In this document: piece after piece, positions 24,742 to 31,430 of the stretch
Numbering within the stretch: the first letter of the stretch is position 1
Layout of the letters: every line of letters starts with the position of its first letter
Assembly: GCA_044370695.1 (NCBI GenBank)
Contig: JBILVB010000027.1
Span: 1 to 32,444, forward strand
DNA length: 32,444 bases
DNA from: JBEIFW01 sp044370695
Lineage (GTDB): Bacteria > Actinomycetota > Acidimicrobiia > Acidimicrobiales > Ilumatobacteraceae
Reading direction: 5' to 3'
Position numbers and translations under genes: made by a program
The notes under the pieces: model-generated
What the model was told of the DNA's origin: nothing
What the model saw: only the letters and a program-made list of their open reading frames with translations
Database searches by the model: none

Positions 24742-24778
24742 GTCGACCTCGTCACGTCGACCTCGTCACGTCGACCCG
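24737..24778 (-). repeat. Three 14-bp tandem units, each with a ribosome site and GTG, before sua5
   Basis: On the minus strand the unit GAGGTCGACGTGAC is repeated about three times (the outermost has changes in its first two bases). Each has GAGG or GGG, five bases, then GTG, at 24769, 24755 and 24741. The first two GTGs open identical frames GTGACGAGGTCGACGTGA (V-T-R-S-T-stop), whose TGA overlaps the next GTG by four bases. The third GTG is the sua5 start. The result is a chain of two mini-cistrons coupled to sua5. Confidence 0.8.
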
Positions 24779-24808
24779 GGCCGTCGGGTCCGGCGAGCTC
24801 GGGATCGC

Positions 24809-25507
24809 TCACCCGGGGGTGGCGCCGAGGAATTCGAGCACGGCGTCGATGGCGGCGAAGGACTCCGTGGTGGCGAAATGGTCGACGTTGCGCAGGACCT
24901 TCAGGGTCGCGTTCGGCAGTGCGGCGACGAGCGGGTCGCCCGGGCCGGCGAAGTCCTTGTCGCCGATGACGACGAGCGTGGGCACGCTCACCCGGGCGAG
25001 GTCGTCGCGCGACACGGGTCGGCCGCGCCGCTGCATGATCGCGGCCAGTGCCTCGGGGTCGTTGCCCGGCTGGTTCGCGTACTGGGCGAACACCTGCGCC
25101 TGGACGTCGTCGGCGGAGCCGGTGCCGGTGACGGCTGCGACGATCGCGCGGTGGCGCTCGACGTCTTCCCGGAAGAGGTTCTCGCCGACGCCCATCACGA
25201 CGAGCCGGGTGAAGCGGCCCGGGTGTTGCGACACGACCTTCAACAACGTCATCGCCCCGAGCGAGAACCCGACGGCGGCGACGGGTTCGTCGGGCAGCGC
25301 CTCGAGCACTCGGGCACCGAGGTCGGCGTAGGCCTCGGGGTCGTGCGGCTTGGGGGCCTCGCCGTGGCCGAGCAGGTCGACGCCGATCGTGGTTCGCCCG
25401 GCATCGGCGAGCAGCGCCGACCATCCGGGCTCGGCCCAGGTCCGGCGGAACGAGCCGCCCCAACCATGGACGAAAACGACGGGCTCACGGGGCGGATCGG
25501 CAGCCAT
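24809..25507 (-). CDS. Alpha/beta-fold hydrolase
   Basis: A 232-residue alpha/beta hydrolase. The oxyanion region is VVFVHGWGG, the nucleophile elbow GFSLG with S82, the acid in VIGDKD near 183-185 and the catalytic His in NVDHF (H210). The lid region is short. It is close to esterase / 3-oxoadipate enol-lactonase-like members, but substrate cannot be assigned. ATG at 25507 lies eight bases after TAGCGT, in a 42-base divergent gap shared with guaB1. Sua5 follows after 67 bases. Confidence 0.85.
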   Translation of the reverse strand: MAADPPREPVVFVHGWGGSFRRTWAEPGWSALLADAGRTTIGVDLLGHGEAPKPHDPEAYADLGARVLEALPDEPVAAVGFSLGAMTLLKVVSQHPGRFTRLVVMGVGENLFREDVERHRAIVAAVTGTGSADDVQAQVFAQYANQPGNDPEALAAIMQRRGRPVSRDDLARVSVPTLVVIGDKDFAGPGDPLVAALPNATLKVLRNVDHFATTESFAAIDAVLEFLGATPG

Positions 25508-25549
25508 CGGGCGCGACGCTATCCTCGGCGGGCCCCTGCGGGAGGTCTC

Positions 25550-26983
25550 ATGCGTTTCGTCGACGATCGCCGACCGGAGTACGAACTCACCTACAACGAT
25601 GTGTTCCTCGTGCCGAGCCTCTCGGCCGTTCGATCGCGCTTCGACGTCGACCTGGCCACCCCGGACGGCATCGGGACGTCGCTCCCGGTCGTCGTCGCCA
25701 ACATGACCGCGGTCGCCGGCAAGCGCATGGCCGAGACCGTGGCGCGACGTGGCGGCATCGCCGTGCTGCCCCAGGACAGCCCGCTCGACGTGCTGCAGGC
25801 GACGCTCTCCTACGTGAAGGGCCGTCATCCCGTCTACGAGACGCCGATCACGCTGTCGCCGATGCACACGATCGCCGATGCGCTGTCGCTCATCCACAAG
25901 CGGGCCCACGGTGCGGTGATCGTGGTCGAGGGCGAGACGCCGGTCGGCATCTTCACCGAGCACGACGCCCTGGGCCAGGACCGCTTCACCCAGCTCCGCC
26001 ACGTGATGGTGGAGGACCTCGTCGTCATCCCGGCCGGCTCGACCCCGGAGGCGATGTTCGAGGCGCTGGCGGCGAGCCGCGTGAGCGCTGCGCCGGTCGT
26101 CGCCGGTGAGCGCCTCGTCGGCTGCATGACGCGCCGGGGTGCGCTGCGGTCCGCCATCTACCGGCCGGCGCTCGATGCGGAGGGCCGGCTGCTCGTCGGC
26201 GTCGCCGTCGGGATCAACGGCGATCCGGCCAAGCGGGCGTGGGAGGCCCGGTCCGCTGGCGCCGACGTCCTCGTCGTCGACACGGCCCACGGCCACCAGA
26301 CGAAGATGCTCGAGGTGCTCGCCGCCGTGCGCGACGCGGTCGGCGACGCCACGGTGGTGGCCGGCAACGTCGTCACGGCTCGCGGAACGATGGACCTCGT
26401 CGAGGCCGGGGCCGACATCGTGAAGGTCGGCGTCGGCCCGGGGGCGATGTGCACGACGCGGATGATGACGGGCGTCGGCCGCCCGCAGTTCTCCGCCGTG
26501 GCGGAATGTGCCGACGCGGCCCGTGCGGCCGGTCGCCACGTGTGGGCCGACGGTGGAGTGCGCCATCCGCGCGACGTGGCGCTCGCGCTCGCCGCCGGGG
26601 CGTCGAACGTGATGTTCGGCTCGTGGCTCGCCGGCACCTACGAGTCGGCGGGCGACACCCTGCGCGACGCCGAAGGTCGCCTGTACAAGGAGAACTTCGG
26701 CATGGCGTCCAACCGGGCCGTCAAGCAGCGCACCCGCCACGAATCCGCCTACGACCGGGCCCGCAAGGAGCTCTTCGAGGAAGGGATCAGCACGTCCCGG
26801 ATGTACCTCGACGCACACCGTCCCGGCGTCGAGGACATCCTCGACCACATCGTGGCCGGGGTGCGCTCGTCGTTCACCTACGCCGGCGCGGCCACCGTCT
26901 CGGAGTTCCAGGACCGCGCCGTGGTCGGGGTGCAGAGCGCTGCCGGCTTCGACGAAGGTCGGCCGCTCGGGCAGAGCTGGTGA
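25550..26983 (+). CDS. guaB1: GuaB1-family IMPDH-related protein, probable GMP reductase
   Basis: A 477-residue IMPDH/GMP-reductase-family TIM barrel with an inserted pair of CBS domains at about residues 95-215 (ITLSPMHTIADAL...GRLVGCMTRRGALRSA). The catalytic loop Cys is C301 in VGVGPGAMCTTRMMTGVGRP. The N-terminus RFVDDRRPEYELTYNDVFLVPS is typical of the actinobacterial GuaB1 branch, which has been characterised in mycobacteria as a GMP reductase (GMP to IMP with NADPH) regulated through its CBS domains. ATG at 25550 follows GGGAGG by four bases, and TATCCT upstream may be the -10 box. The HAD gene begins one base after its stop, so it may be co-transcribed with the arabinan-precursor genes. 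Confidence 0.88.
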   Translation: MRFVDDRRPEYELTYNDVFLVPSLSAVRSRFDVDLATPDGIGTSLPVVVANMTAVAGKRMAETVARRGGIAVLPQDSPLDVLQATLSYVKGRHPVYETPITLSPMHTIADALSLIHKRAHGAVIVVEGETPVGIFTEHDALGQDRFTQLRHVMVEDLVVIPAGSTPEAMFEALAASRVSAAPVVAGERLVGCMTRRGALRSAIYRPALDAEGRLLVGVAVGINGDPAKRAWEARSAGADVLVVDTAHGHQTKMLEVLAAVRDAVGDATVVAGNVVTARGTMDLVEAGADIVKVGVGPGAMCTTRMMTGVGRPQFSAVAECADAARAAGRHVWADGGVRHPRDVALALAAGASNVMFGSWLAGTYESAGDTLRDAEGRLYKENFGMASNRAVKQRTRHESAYDRARKELFEEGISTSRMYLDAHRPGVEDILDHIVAGVRSSFTYAGAATVSEFQDRAVVGVQSAAGFDEGRPLGQSW

Positions 26984-26984
26984 C

Positions 26985-27581
26985 GTGACCGACGTCGCGG
27001 CGTTCGACGTCGACGGCACGTTGACCGTCAGCGACACGGTGGTGCCGTTCCTGACGGCCGTCGCCGGGCGGGCGCGGGTCGGCGCCGCCCTCAGCCGGTC
27101 GGTGCTTCGCTGGCCCGGCGACCGTGACCGCGTGAAGGCGGGGCTCGTGCGCCGGACCCTCGCCGGTGTGGACGCGCACCGGCTCGCGTCCGTCGGCGCC
27201 GAGGTGGCGTCGACCGTGGTGGCGCAGCGCCTGCGACCGGTGGTGCTCGGCCGCCTGCGGTGGCACCTCGACGCCGGCCACACGGTCGTGCTGGTGTCGG
27301 CGTCGCTTCGCCCGTACCTCGATCCGCTCGCCGCCGCCCTCGGTGTCGCCCACGTGCTGTGCACCGAACTGGTCGTGGACGCCGACGGGCGCTGCACCGG
27401 CGAGCTGCTCGGTGCCAACTGCCGCGGCGTCCACAAGGTGGAACGGCTGCGCGAGTGGGCCTCGCCGGAGGACCGCGTCGTCGCCGCCTACGGCGACGCC
27501 CGTAGCGACGGGCCGATGCTGTCGATGGCCGACGAGGGGTGGTGGGTGCGCAGCGGTCGGCTGGTCCGCGCCGGGGCGTGA
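26985..27581 (+). CDS. HAD-IB family phosphatase, candidate DPPR phosphatase
   Basis: A 198-residue HAD-superfamily phosphatase of the IB (SerB-like) type. Motif I is FDVDGT with nucleophile D8 and acid D10, motif II VSAS, motif III the Lys in GVHKVERL, and motif IV AYGDARSDGPML. GTG at 26985 starts one base after guaB1, and its stop overlaps the GTG of the UbiA gene by four bases. The next three genes make and epimerise decaprenyl-phosphoryl ribose. That pathway needs removal of the 5'-phosphate from decaprenylphosphoryl-5-phosphoribose, a step proposed for a PAP2-type protein in M. tuberculosis. I infer that this HAD enzyme fills the step here. Confidence 0.82.
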   Translation: MTDVAAFDVDGTLTVSDTVVPFLTAVAGRARVGAALSRSVLRWPGDRDRVKAGLVRRTLAGVDAHRLASVGAEVASTVVAQRLRPVVLGRLRWHLDAGHTVVLVSASLRPYLDPLAAALGVAHVLCTELVVDADGRCTGELLGANCRGVHKVERLREWASPEDRVVAAYGDARSDGPMLSMADEGWWVRSGRLVRAGA

Positions 27582-28468
27582 GCCGCTCCGTACGGCGCTC
27601 GCCGGCGTGGTTGCGCCTGAGCCGACCCCGCCAGTGGACGAAGAACGTCCTCGTGCTGGCCGCCCCCGGCGCCGCGGGGGTGCTGCTCGAGGGTGCGGTC
27701 GCCTGGCGGGTCGGCGTGATGCTGCTGGCCTTCTGCCTGGCGTCGAGCGGTACCTACTGGATCAACGATGCCGTCGACGTCGAGGCCGATCGGCGGCATC
27801 CGCGCAAGCGCCTGCGACCGGTGGCGGCCGGCGAACTGAGCGTCACGGCCGCCCATGCGGGCGGTGTGGCACTGCTGGCGGCGGGCATCGCGCTGACGCT
27901 CGTCACCGGGCGCCCGTGGGCGGCGGTGGTGGTCACGGGCTACGTCGTGGTCACGCTGACGTACTCGCTGTGGTGCAAGCACATCGCCGTCGTCGACCTC
28001 GTGCTGGTCGCCCTGGGCTTCGTGTTGCGGGCGCTCGCCGGGGCCGTGGCCACCTCCGTGGCCGTGTCGAACTGGTTCCTGCTCGTCACGTCCTTCGCCT
28101 CGCTGCTGATCGTTGCGGGGAAGCGCTTCGGTGAGTTCGTCGAGGTGGGCGACGCAGCGCACAGCACCCGGTCGACGATGCAGGTGTACACCGCGCCGTA
28201 CCTGCGCACGGTCCTCGGGGTCGCCACGGGGGCCTCGCTGGTGAGCTACTGCCTGTGGGCCTTCGAGAAGGCGAGCTTGCCGACCGTCGATCACCACCTG
28301 TTCGAGTTCTCGATCGTCCCGATGGCCGCAGCGTTGCTGCGGTACCTGCTCGTCATCGAGTCCGGGGCCGGCAGTGCCCCCGAGGAGGTCTTCCTGTCCG
28401 ACCGGCCGCTGCAGGTGCTCGGCGTGCTCTGGTTGGCCCTGTTCGCGACGGGGGTGGCGCTTGGCTGA
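27578..28468 (+). CDS. ubiA: Decaprenyl-phosphate phosphoribosyltransferase (UbiA family)
   Basis: A 296-residue polytopic UbiA-superfamily enzyme with about eight or nine hydrophobic segments. SRPRQWTKNVLVLAAP opens the protein, and the first Asp-rich motif is N63-D64-A-V-D67-V-E-A-D71-R followed by HPRKRLRP, the form found in decaprenyl-phosphate 5-phosphoribosyltransferase (M. tuberculosis Rv3806c), which transfers phosphoribose from PRPP to decaprenyl phosphate. GTG at 27578 overlaps the HAD gene stop. DprE1 and DprE2 follow, which settles the assignment over other UbiA enzymes. Confidence 0.9.
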   Translation: MSRSVRRSPAWLRLSRPRQWTKNVLVLAAPGAAGVLLEGAVAWRVGVMLLAFCLASSGTYWINDAVDVEADRRHPRKRLRPVAAGELSVTAAHAGGVALLAAGIALTLVTGRPWAAVVVTGYVVVTLTYSLWCKHIAVVDLVLVALGFVLRALAGAVATSVAVSNWFLLVTSFASLLIVAGKRFGEFVEVGDAAHSTRSTMQVYTAPYLRTVLGVATGASLVSYCLWAFEKASLPTVDHHLFEFSIVPMAAALLRYLLVIESGAGSAPEEVFLSDRPLQVLGVLWLALFATGVALG

Positions 28469-29834
28469 GCGGCTGTTGACCGGCTGGGGTCGGACCACGC
28501 CGAGCCGGGCCCGGATCCTCCCCTGCGACGACACCGGTGATGTCGCCGGTGTGCTCGGTCGTGCGGGTCCCCGGGGTGCCCTCGCCCGGGGGCTCGGGCG
28601 CTCCTACGGGGATGCGGCGCTCAACGGGGGCGGCGACGTCCTTGCGCTCGAGGCCGGTCTGACCGGCGTGCGTCTCGACTCGGCCACCGGCGTGGTGAGC
28701 GCCGGCGGGGGCGCGAGCCTGGACACGGTGCTGCGCCGCATCGTGCCGGCCGGTTGGTTCGTCCCGGTCTCCCCGGGCACGAGGTACGTGACCATGGGCG
28801 GCTGGGTGGCCGCCGACGTGCACGGCAAGAACCACCACCGCGACGGCAGCGTGGGCAACCATCTGGTCGGTCTGGATCTCGTCACCCCCGACGGTGCCGT
28901 CCACGACCTCGGCCCCGATCGCGATCCGGCGGCGTTCTGGGCGACGGTCGGCGGGATGGGGCTGACGGGTGTCATCACCTCGGTGCGGTTCCAGGCCGTA
29001 CCGATCGGCTCGTCGCGGCTGGCGGTCGACACGCGGCGCACGGACGACCTCGACGGGATCATGGCCCTCATGGCCGAGACCGACGCCGAGGCCCGGTACT
29101 CGGTGGCCTGGATCGACCTGGTCGCCACCGGGCGCCACCTTGGTCGAAGCGTGCTCACCACCGCCGAGTTCGCCCCGGCCGATGCCCTGGCACCCGCCCA
29201 CCGGCGCGACCCGTGGGCCTACGACCCCACGACCGCGCTGGCGGCGCCGCCGTGGGCGCCGTCGCGACTGTTGAACCGTTCGACGATCCGCGCCTTCAAC
29301 GAACTGTGGTTCCGCAAGGCGCCGCGTGACCGGCGAGGGGAACTGCAGACCATCCCGACGTTCTTCCACCCCCTCGACGGTGTGACCGGCTGGAACCGGC
29401 TCTACGGCAACCGGGGTTTCCTCCAGTACCAGTTCGTGGTCCCGTTCGGGGCCGAGGCGGTGTTGCGCTCGATCGTCGAACGGCTCGCCGGCTCGCCGGC
29501 GGCGCCGTCGTTCCTGGCCGTGCTGAAGCGGTTCGGCGCCGCGAACCCGGCGCCGCTGTCGTTCCCGATGCCGGGGTGGACCCTGGCGCTCGACATCCCG
29601 GCCGTGGGCGGTGCGGCGCTGGCGGCGCTGCTCGACGAACTCGATGGCGGCGTGGTCGACGCCGGGGGTCGGCTCTACCTCGCCAAGGACAGTCGCATGC
29701 CCCCGGCGCTGCTCGGGCGGACGTACCCGCGCCTCGGTGAGTGGCGTGCCGTGCGGGACCGGCTCGACCCGGGTCGCGTGCTGTGCTCGGATCTCGACCG
29801 GCGCCTCGACCTGACCGGGAGGAGAACCCCGTGA
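28461..29834 (+). CDS. dprE1: Decaprenylphosphoryl-beta-D-ribose 2'-oxidase DprE1
   Basis: A 457-residue FAD oxidase of the VAO family, oxidising decaprenyl-phosphoryl ribose to the 2-keto form. The FAD-binding part shows RGLGRSYGDAALN and YVTMGG...ADVHGKNHH; the substrate part has FLQYQFVVP, FGAANPAPLSFPMPGW and the conserved Lys in YLAKDSR. The residue matching the benzothiazinone-reactive Cys387 of M. tuberculosis (PGWNICVD) is Ala376 here (PGWTLALD, codon 29586-29588). No ATG or GTG suits the N-terminus; TTG at 28461, overlapping ubiA by eight bases, is the best start. Its stop overlaps dprE2 by four bases. Confidence 0.92.
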   Translation: MAERLLTGWGRTTPSRARILPCDDTGDVAGVLGRAGPRGALARGLGRSYGDAALNGGGDVLALEAGLTGVRLDSATGVVSAGGGASLDTVLRRIVPAGWFVPVSPGTRYVTMGGWVAADVHGKNHHRDGSVGNHLVGLDLVTPDGAVHDLGPDRDPAAFWATVGGMGLTGVITSVRFQAVPIGSSRLAVDTRRTDDLDGIMALMAETDAEARYSVAWIDLVATGRHLGRSVLTTAEFAPADALAPAHRRDPWAYDPTTALAAPPWAPSRLLNRSTIRAFNELWFRKAPRDRRGELQTIPTFFHPLDGVTGWNRLYGNRGFLQYQFVVPFGAEAVLRSIVERLAGSPAAPSFLAVLKRFGAANPAPLSFPMPGWTLALDIPAVGGAALAALLDELDGGVVDAGGRLYLAKDSRMPPALLGRTYPRLGEWRAVRDRLDPGRVLCSDLDRRLDLTGRRTP

Positions 29835-30589
29835 ACGATGCCCTCGGTGACGTCCAGAGCGTGCTCGTGCTCGGCGGGTCGAGCGAGATCGGCCAGGCGA
29901 TCGTGCGCGAACTCGCCGGACGCCGGCTGCGCACGGTGGTGCTGGCGGTGCGGCGTGCGGACTCGGTGACGGGGTTCGCCGCCGAGTTGCGCGCCCGTTC
30001 GGTCGACGTCGACGTCGTGGCGTTCGACGCCGACCGGACCGAGACCCATGCCGAGGTGATCGGCCGGGTGTTCGACCGTCACGGCGACATCGACGTGGTC
30101 GTGCTCGCCTTCGCCGTGCTCGGGGACCAGGCGGCCTTCGACGCCGATACCGAAGCGGCGGTCGCCGCGGTCCACACCAACGTCACCGGGGCGATCTCGT
30201 CGGGACTGGTGGTCGCCGATCGGCTCCGGCGTCAGGGGCACGGCACGCTCGTCGTGTTGTCCTCGGTCGCGGGGGAGCGGGTGCGGGCGGCGAACTTCGT
30301 CTACGGCGCGACGAAGGCCGCGATCGACGGCTTCGCCCAGGGGCTCGGCGACGCGCTGCGCCCGAGCGGTGCCCGCGTGCTCGTGGTGCGCCCCGGCTTC
30401 GTGCGCACGAAGATGACCGCCGGGATGCCCGAGGCGCCGTTCGCCACCACGCCCGAGGTGGTCGCCCGGGACACGGTCGCGGCGTTGCGCGCCGGGAAGG
30501 AGCTGGCGTGGTCGCCCCGGGTGCTGCGTGCGGTGTTCGCCGTGCTGCGTCATCTGCCCCGAGCGGTCTTCCGGCGGCTGCCGGGCTGA
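29831..30589 (+). CDS. dprE2: Decaprenylphosphoryl-2-keto-ribose reductase DprE2
   Basis: A 252-residue short-chain dehydrogenase. The NAD(P)-binding motif is GGSSEIG at 15-21, the catalytic Ser lies near 144-145 in VVLSSVAG, and the Tyr/Lys pair is Y158 and K162 in VYGATKAA. DprE2 reduces the 2-keto intermediate made by DprE1 to decaprenyl-phosphoryl arabinose, the arabinose donor for cell-envelope arabinans. GTG at 29831 overlaps the dprE1 stop (GTGA). The C-terminal 30 residues are basic and hydrophobic, consistent with membrane association with DprE1. It ends the cassette. Confidence 0.92.
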   Translation: MNDALGDVQSVLVLGGSSEIGQAIVRELAGRRLRTVVLAVRRADSVTGFAAELRARSVDVDVVAFDADRTETHAEVIGRVFDRHGDIDVVVLAFAVLGDQAAFDADTEAAVAAVHTNVTGAISSGLVVADRLRRQGHGTLVVLSSVAGERVRAANFVYGATKAAIDGFAQGLGDALRPSGARVLVVRPGFVRTKMTAGMPEAPFATTPEVVARDTVAALRAGKELAWSPRVLRAVFAVLRHLPRAVFRRLPG

Positions 30590-30606
30590 AACCTGCGGTC
30601 GGTTTC

Positions 30607-30612
30607 TAGACT
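30607..30612 (+). promoter_or_regulatory. Candidate -10 box for the AIM24-family gene
   Basis: TAGACT lies 50 bases before the ATG at 30663, just after a small GAAACC/GGTTTC hairpin (30588-30606) that overlaps the dprE2 stop. The resulting leader would carry the AAGGAG ribosome site. No clear -35. Confidence 0.35.
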
Positions 30613-30662
30613 CATCCGGCCATGGGCCGGGGCGCGGTCCGCACCGATCGAAGGAGCACCAC

Positions 30663-31388
30663 ATGCAGGTCACCACCCGTCACACCCCGAGCTTCGGGGT
30701 CGCTCGGCTCACGCTCGCCGGAAACGAGCAGGTTCGAGTGGAAGCAGGCGCCATGATGGCCATGTCGGCCGGGGTGACCCTGCAGGCGAAGGCGGAGGGG
30801 GGCATCCTCAAGTCGCTCAAGCGTGCGGCGCTCGGCGGCGAGTCGTTCTTCGTCACCACGTACACCGCACCGGCCGGCGGCGGGTTCGTCGACGTGGCCG
30901 CGCGGCTGCCCGGCGACCTGATCTCGCTCGAGGTGGTGCCGGGCCGGGCGTGGTTCGTGCAGAAGGGCGGCTGGCTGGCCTCCCCGGGGACGGTCGCACT
31001 GGACGCCCGCTGGGGTGGGTTCAAGAACCTGTTCGGCTCCGAGGGCGGGTTCATCCTGCGGGCCGAGGGGCAGGGCCCGCTCGTCATCGGCTGCTACGGG
31101 GCGATGGAGACCTGGGACCTCCAGGCCGGGCAGACCATCACGGTCGACACCGGCCACATGGTCGCCTACGAGGACACCGTGACGATGCAGTTGCGGACCG
31201 TCACCGGTGGGATCGTGCAGACCTTCAAGAGCGGTGAAGGCATGGTGTTCGACTTCACCGGTCCGGGGAGGGTGCTCACCCAGACCCGGAACCCGAACGA
31301 ACTGCTCGGGTGGCTGTCCGCCGCGCTCGGGACGGCCGGCGGCGGCCCGGGTTCGGGCGGGATGGGTGGCTTGTTCGGTCGGGACTGA
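30663..31388 (+). CDS. AIM24/TIGR00266-family protein
   Basis: A 241-residue beta-rich protein of the AIM24 family, whose molecular role is not established. Typical pieces are VRVEAGAMMAMSAGVTLQAKAEGGILKSLKRAALGGESFFVTTYTAP at the N-terminal half and GFKNLFGSEGGFILRAEGQGPLVIGCYGAMETWDL later. The C-terminus ends in a Gly-rich tail (TAGGGPGSGGMGGLFG), possibly flexible. A good AAGGAG site lies seven bases before the ATG. It appears to be transcribed on its own between the dprE cassette and dnaG. Confidence 0.85.
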   Translation: MQVTTRHTPSFGVARLTLAGNEQVRVEAGAMMAMSAGVTLQAKAEGGILKSLKRAALGGESFFVTTYTAPAGGGFVDVAARLPGDLISLEVVPGRAWFVQKGGWLASPGTVALDARWGGFKNLFGSEGGFILRAEGQGPLVIGCYGAMETWDLQAGQTITVDTGHMVAYEDTVTMQLRTVTGGIVQTFKSGEGMVFDFTGPGRVLTQTRNPNELLGWLSAALGTAGGGPGSGGMGGLFGRD

Positions 31389-31405
31389 CCGCCGGTAGGT
31401 CCCGA

Positions 31406-31430
31406 CGGCGCCGGCCGTAGGCTGGCGCCG
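31406..31430 (+). promoter_or_regulatory. Inverted repeat covering the dnaG -10 box
   Basis: CGGCGCCGGCC (31406-31416), loop GTA, GGCTGGCGCCG (31420-31430): 11 pairs with one G-U wobble as RNA. TAGGCT at 31418-31423, six bases before the GTG, is a likely -10 box inside the repeat, and the repeat's last base is the first base of the dnaG start. It may be the terminator of the AIM24 gene, an operator, or both. Confidence 0.5.

Noticed and set aside
24737..24778. GTCGAC-containing repeat as a restriction-cloning artefact or protein-binding iterons
   Set aside because: The units keep start-codon and ribosome-site spacing right up to the sua5 start, which is explained by duplication of the start region. 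Iteron function has no other support, and an assembly artefact would not need this register.
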